From an uncultured Allosphingosinicella sp. (lineage in GTDB: Bacteria > Pseudomonadota > Alphaproteobacteria > Sphingomonadales > Sphingomonadaceae): a stretch of 17,104 bases of DNA. Position numbers and translations under genes: made by a program. Under the pieces are notes generated by a model, which searched no databases, had not been told where the DNA came from, and saw only the letters and a program-made list of their open reading frames with translations. Of this stretch, positions 15,027 to 17,104 are shown piece after piece (within the stretch, counting starts at the first letter, position 1; each line of letters begins with the position of its first letter). Location: positions 1 to 17,104 of the forward strand of contig CAKTCN010000050.1 of the NCBI GenBank assembly GCA_934539295.1. Direction: 5' to 3'.

Positions 15027-15040
15027 TGACAACGTTGTCA
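15027..15040 (+). promoter_or_regulatory. LacI-type operator upstream of zwf
   Basis: TGACAACGTTGTCA is a perfect 14-bp palindrome with the central CG typical of LacI-family operators. It overlaps a -35 consensus TTGACA (15026-15031). It lies about 70 bp before zwf, so a LacI-type sugar regulator probably represses the zwf-edd promoter. No matching -10 element is convincing. Confidence 0.65.
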
Positions 15041-15107
15041 CAGTGCTCGATTGACGCGGTGCGCCGGTTCTTGTTGAAGGCATGGCGCCAAAATGAAGGG
15101 AAGAGCG

Positions 15108-16568
15108 GTGCGTCAAAGTCCGGCCCAATGCCTGCTGTTGTTCGGAGCAACGGGCGATCTTGCGCAGCGCATGCTGCTTCCATCGCTCTACGGCCTTCAT
15201 GTCGACGGGCTGCTGCCGCAGGATTTGCGCATCGTCTGCACGGCGCGCAGCGAGCATGACGACGAAGGCTATCGCGCCGTTGCCCGCGATGCGCTCGGGC
15301 GCTTCATCGATCCTGGCTTCCTGACCGACGAAAGGGTGGACGGCTTTGTCGCCCGCCTCACCTATGTCGCGCTCGACGCGTCCGATCCGTCTCAATTCGC
15401 GCGCCTTGCCGAGGCAGTGGGATCGACCGAGGGCGGCCTTGCCATCTTCCTGTCGACGGCGCCATCGCTGTTCCGTGCCACCATTGCCGGCCTCGCCGCC
15501 TCTGGCCTGTCGCACGGCAATGTGCGCCTCGCGCTCGAAAAGCCGCTCGGCACGGACCTCAAGACCAGTTGCGAGATCAACGATGCGGTGGCGGAGGTCT
15601 TCCCGGAGGACCGCACTTTCCGCATCGACCATTATCTCGGCAAGGAGACTGTGCAGAACCTGCTCGCGCTACGCTTCGGCAATATCCTGCTCGAGCCGCT
15701 GTGGAACGCCAACCATATCGAGCATGTCCAGATCACCGTGTCGGAAACGGTGGGGCTTGAGGGCCGCGTCGGCTTCTACGACGGCACCGGCGCGATCCGC
15801 GACATGGTGCAGAACCACATGCTCCAATTGCTCGCGCTGGTGGCGATGGAGCCGCCCGCCAAGTTCGACGCCACCGATGTGCGCGACGAGAAGGTGAAGG
15901 TGCTCCGCTCGCTCCGCCGCATCGACGAAACCAGCGCGCAGGCGAACAGCGTCATCGGTCAATATGGCGGCGGTGCGATCGGCGGCGGGCCGGTGCCCGG
16001 CTATAGCGAGGAACTGGGCCAGGCGTCCGAAACGGAGACCTTTGTCGCGATCAAGGCGCACGTCGATAACTGGCGCTGGCACGGCGTGCCCTTCTATCTG
16101 CGCACGGGCAAGCGCTTGCCGCAGAGACGGACCGAGATCTTCATCCAGTTCAAGCCGGTGCCGCATTCGATCTTCGCCGTGCGCGGCGCCGCGCTTCAGT
16201 CCAACAAGCTGCTGATCGGCCTCCAGCCGGACGAGAATATCCGCCTGCTGATGATGGCCAAGCAGCCCGGCCTCGACCGCGAGGGCATTCGCCTGCGCGA
16301 AGTGCCGCTCGACATCGGCATGAAGAATGCCTTCGCCGACACTCGCCGCCGCATCGCCTACGAACGGCTGCTGCTTGACCTGATCGAGGGCGACCCCACT
16401 TTGTTCGTGCGCCGCGACGAGGTCGAGGCGCAGTGGGAATGGGTGGATTCGATCCGCCGCGGCTGGGCCGCAGCCGGCATGACGCCCAAGACCTATTCGG
16501 CAGGAAGCTGGGGCCCATCGGCCGCAATCGCGCTGACCGAGCGCGACGGAGTGACATGGAATGAGTGA
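15108..16568 (+). CDS. zwf: Glucose-6-phosphate 1-dehydrogenase
   Basis: Zwf oxidises glucose 6-phosphate to 6-phosphogluconolactone with NAD(P), feeding the Entner-Doudoroff route. The 486-aa protein has the nucleotide-binding LFGATGDLAQRMLLPSLYGL (GATGDLA at 13-19), EKPLGTDL (from 144) and the active-site signature RIDHYLGKETVQNLLALRF (from 172). GTG 15108 was chosen over ATG 15093 because AGGGA (15097-15101) lies 6 bases upstream of it and the family begins close to the Rossmann fold; ATG 15093 would add 5 residues and has its nearest purine-rich site 13 bases away. The stop overlaps the start of edd by 8 bases, so the two are coupled. Confidence 0.96.
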   Translation: MRQSPAQCLLLFGATGDLAQRMLLPSLYGLHVDGLLPQDLRIVCTARSEHDDEGYRAVARDALGRFIDPGFLTDERVDGFVARLTYVALDASDPSQFARLAEAVGSTEGGLAIFLSTAPSLFRATIAGLAASGLSHGNVRLALEKPLGTDLKTSCEINDAVAEVFPEDRTFRIDHYLGKETVQNLLALRFGNILLEPLWNANHIEHVQITVSETVGLEGRVGFYDGTGAIRDMVQNHMLQLLALVAMEPPAKFDATDVRDEKVKVLRSLRRIDETSAQANSVIGQYGGGAIGGGPVPGYSEELGQASETETFVAIKAHVDNWRWHGVPFYLRTGKRLPQRRTEIFIQFKPVPHSIFAVRGAALQSNKLLIGLQPDENIRLLMMAKQPGLDREGIRLREVPLDIGMKNAFADTRRRIAYERLLLDLIEGDPTLFVRRDEVEAQWEWVDSIRRGWAAAGMTPKTYSAGSWGPSAAIALTERDGVTWNE

Positions 16569-17104
16569 ACTCAATGCACAGATCGCGGCCGTCACGGATC
16601 GCGTGATCGAACGGTCGCGGCCGACCCGCACCCGCTATCTCGACCTGATCGAGCGCGAGCGGGACCATGGCATCGGCCGCCCGCGCCTGTCCTGCGGCAA
16701 TTTCGCCCACGGCTTTGCGGCGGCGGAGGAGGACAAGCCCGCGATCCGCGGCGGCAAGGCGCCGAACCTCGGCATCATCACGTCCTATAACGACGTGCTG
16801 TCCGCCCATCAGCCCTACGGCCATTATCCCGAGCAGATGAAGGCCTTCGCGCGCGAGGTCGGCGCGACGGCACAGGTGGCTGGCGGCGTGCCGGCGATGT
16901 GCGACGGCGTGACGCAGGGGCAGCCGGGCATGGAGATGTCCTTGTTCAGCCGCGACACGATCGCCCTGTCCACCGCCATCGGCCTCAGCCACGGCATGTT
17001 CGAGAGCGTCGCCTTGCTCGGCATCTGCGACAAGATCGTGCCTGGCCTCTTGATGGGCGCGCTGCGCTTCGGCCACCTGCCCACCATCCTGATCCCCGCC
17101 GGCC
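16561..17104 (+). CDS. edd: Phosphogluconate dehydratase (N-terminal part, cut by window edge)
   Basis: Edd dehydrates 6-phosphogluconate to 2-keto-3-deoxy-6-phosphogluconate, the committed step of the Entner-Doudoroff pathway, with an iron-sulfur cluster. The first 181 codons are present. They show the IlvD/Edd family marks LSCGNFAHGF, ITSYNDVLSAHQPYGHYPEQ, and AMCDGVTQGQPGMEMSLFSR (Cys114), and LLGICDKIVPGLLMGALR (Cys156), cysteines expected around the cluster. Sugar-acid rather than dihydroxy-acid specificity is inferred from the typical Edd N-terminus and the overlap with zwf. The ATG at 16561 has GGAG about 10 bases upstream, inside the end of zwf. Confidence 0.96.
   Translation, partial: MSELNAQIAAVTDRVIERSRPTRTRYLDLIERERDHGIGRPRLSCGNFAHGFAAAEEDKPAIRGGKAPNLGIITSYNDVLSAHQPYGHYPEQMKAFAREVGATAQVAGGVPAMCDGVTQGQPGMEMSLFSRDTIALSTAIGLSHGMFESVALLGICDKIVPGLLMGALRFGHLPTILIPAG

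Larger units (their letters stand above)
14796..15107. promoter_or_regulatory. Divergent control region between yezD and zwf
   Basis: This 312-bp region separates the minus-strand yezD-receptor unit from the plus-strand zwf-edd unit. It contains an AT-rich promoter-like patch with a palindrome near yezD (about 14855-14890) and a perfect LacI-type palindrome near zwf (15027-15040). The middle (14890-15020) shows nothing recognisable. Confidence 0.6.

Noticed and set aside
14413..15183. N-terminal extension of the TonB receptor frame (257 codons)
   Set aside because: The receptor has its own ATG with AGGAGA and a signal peptide at 14412. The extension overlaps yezD in another frame and has no receptor-like sequence.

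Overview
The window is high-GC and most likely from a sphingomonad alphaproteobacterium. The evidence is a SusC-independent TonB-dependent receptor of sphingomonad type, a zwf-edd Entner-Doudoroff operon, PutA without an apparent N-terminal ribbon-helix-helix paired with an Lrp-type PutR, and several repetitive palindromes typical of such genomes. No RNA genes, insertion sequences, phage genes or CRISPR arrays were seen. Assignments rest on reading motifs and family resemblance, not on database searches.

Left part (1-2932): amino acid metabolism. The 5' part of putA (minus) runs off the left edge and is divergent from putR (plus), an Lrp/AsnC regulator. Next comes a 34-codon leader peptide with a Phe/Tyr codon cluster (FYGYSYYF), an intrinsic terminator just after it, and phhA (phenylalanine 4-hydroxylase). 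The leader, a possible antiterminator and the terminator together look like a classical ribosome-mediated attenuator controlling synthesis of tyrosine from phenylalanine. This is the most noteworthy element of the window. A GntR/FCD regulator follows phhA.

Middle part (2933-11644): after a convergent gap filled with two palindromic repeat elements lies a minus-strand sulfate assimilation operon in the order cysH-cysG-cysD-cysN-cysJ-cysI. CysD/CysN activate sulfate to APS, CysH reduces APS to sulfite (it has the Cys pattern of the iron-sulfur APS reductases), CysJ/CysI reduce sulfite to sulfide, and CysG makes the siroheme needed by CysI. CysN carries a C-terminal remnant of an APS kinase domain that has lost its P-loop, which fits a pathway that does not need PAPS.

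Right part (11645-17104): a second minus-strand unit consists of yezD (DUF2292), a 41-codon small ORF with a CxxC motif whose stop overlaps the next start, and a TonB-dependent receptor. Its position beside the cys operon suggests a role in sulfur nutrition, which is inference. A 312-bp divergent region holds two palindromes, one in the yezD promoter and a perfect 14-bp LacI-type palindrome before zwf. zwf and the 5' part of edd (running off the right edge) form the plus-strand glucose-6-phosphate/Entner-Doudoroff operon.
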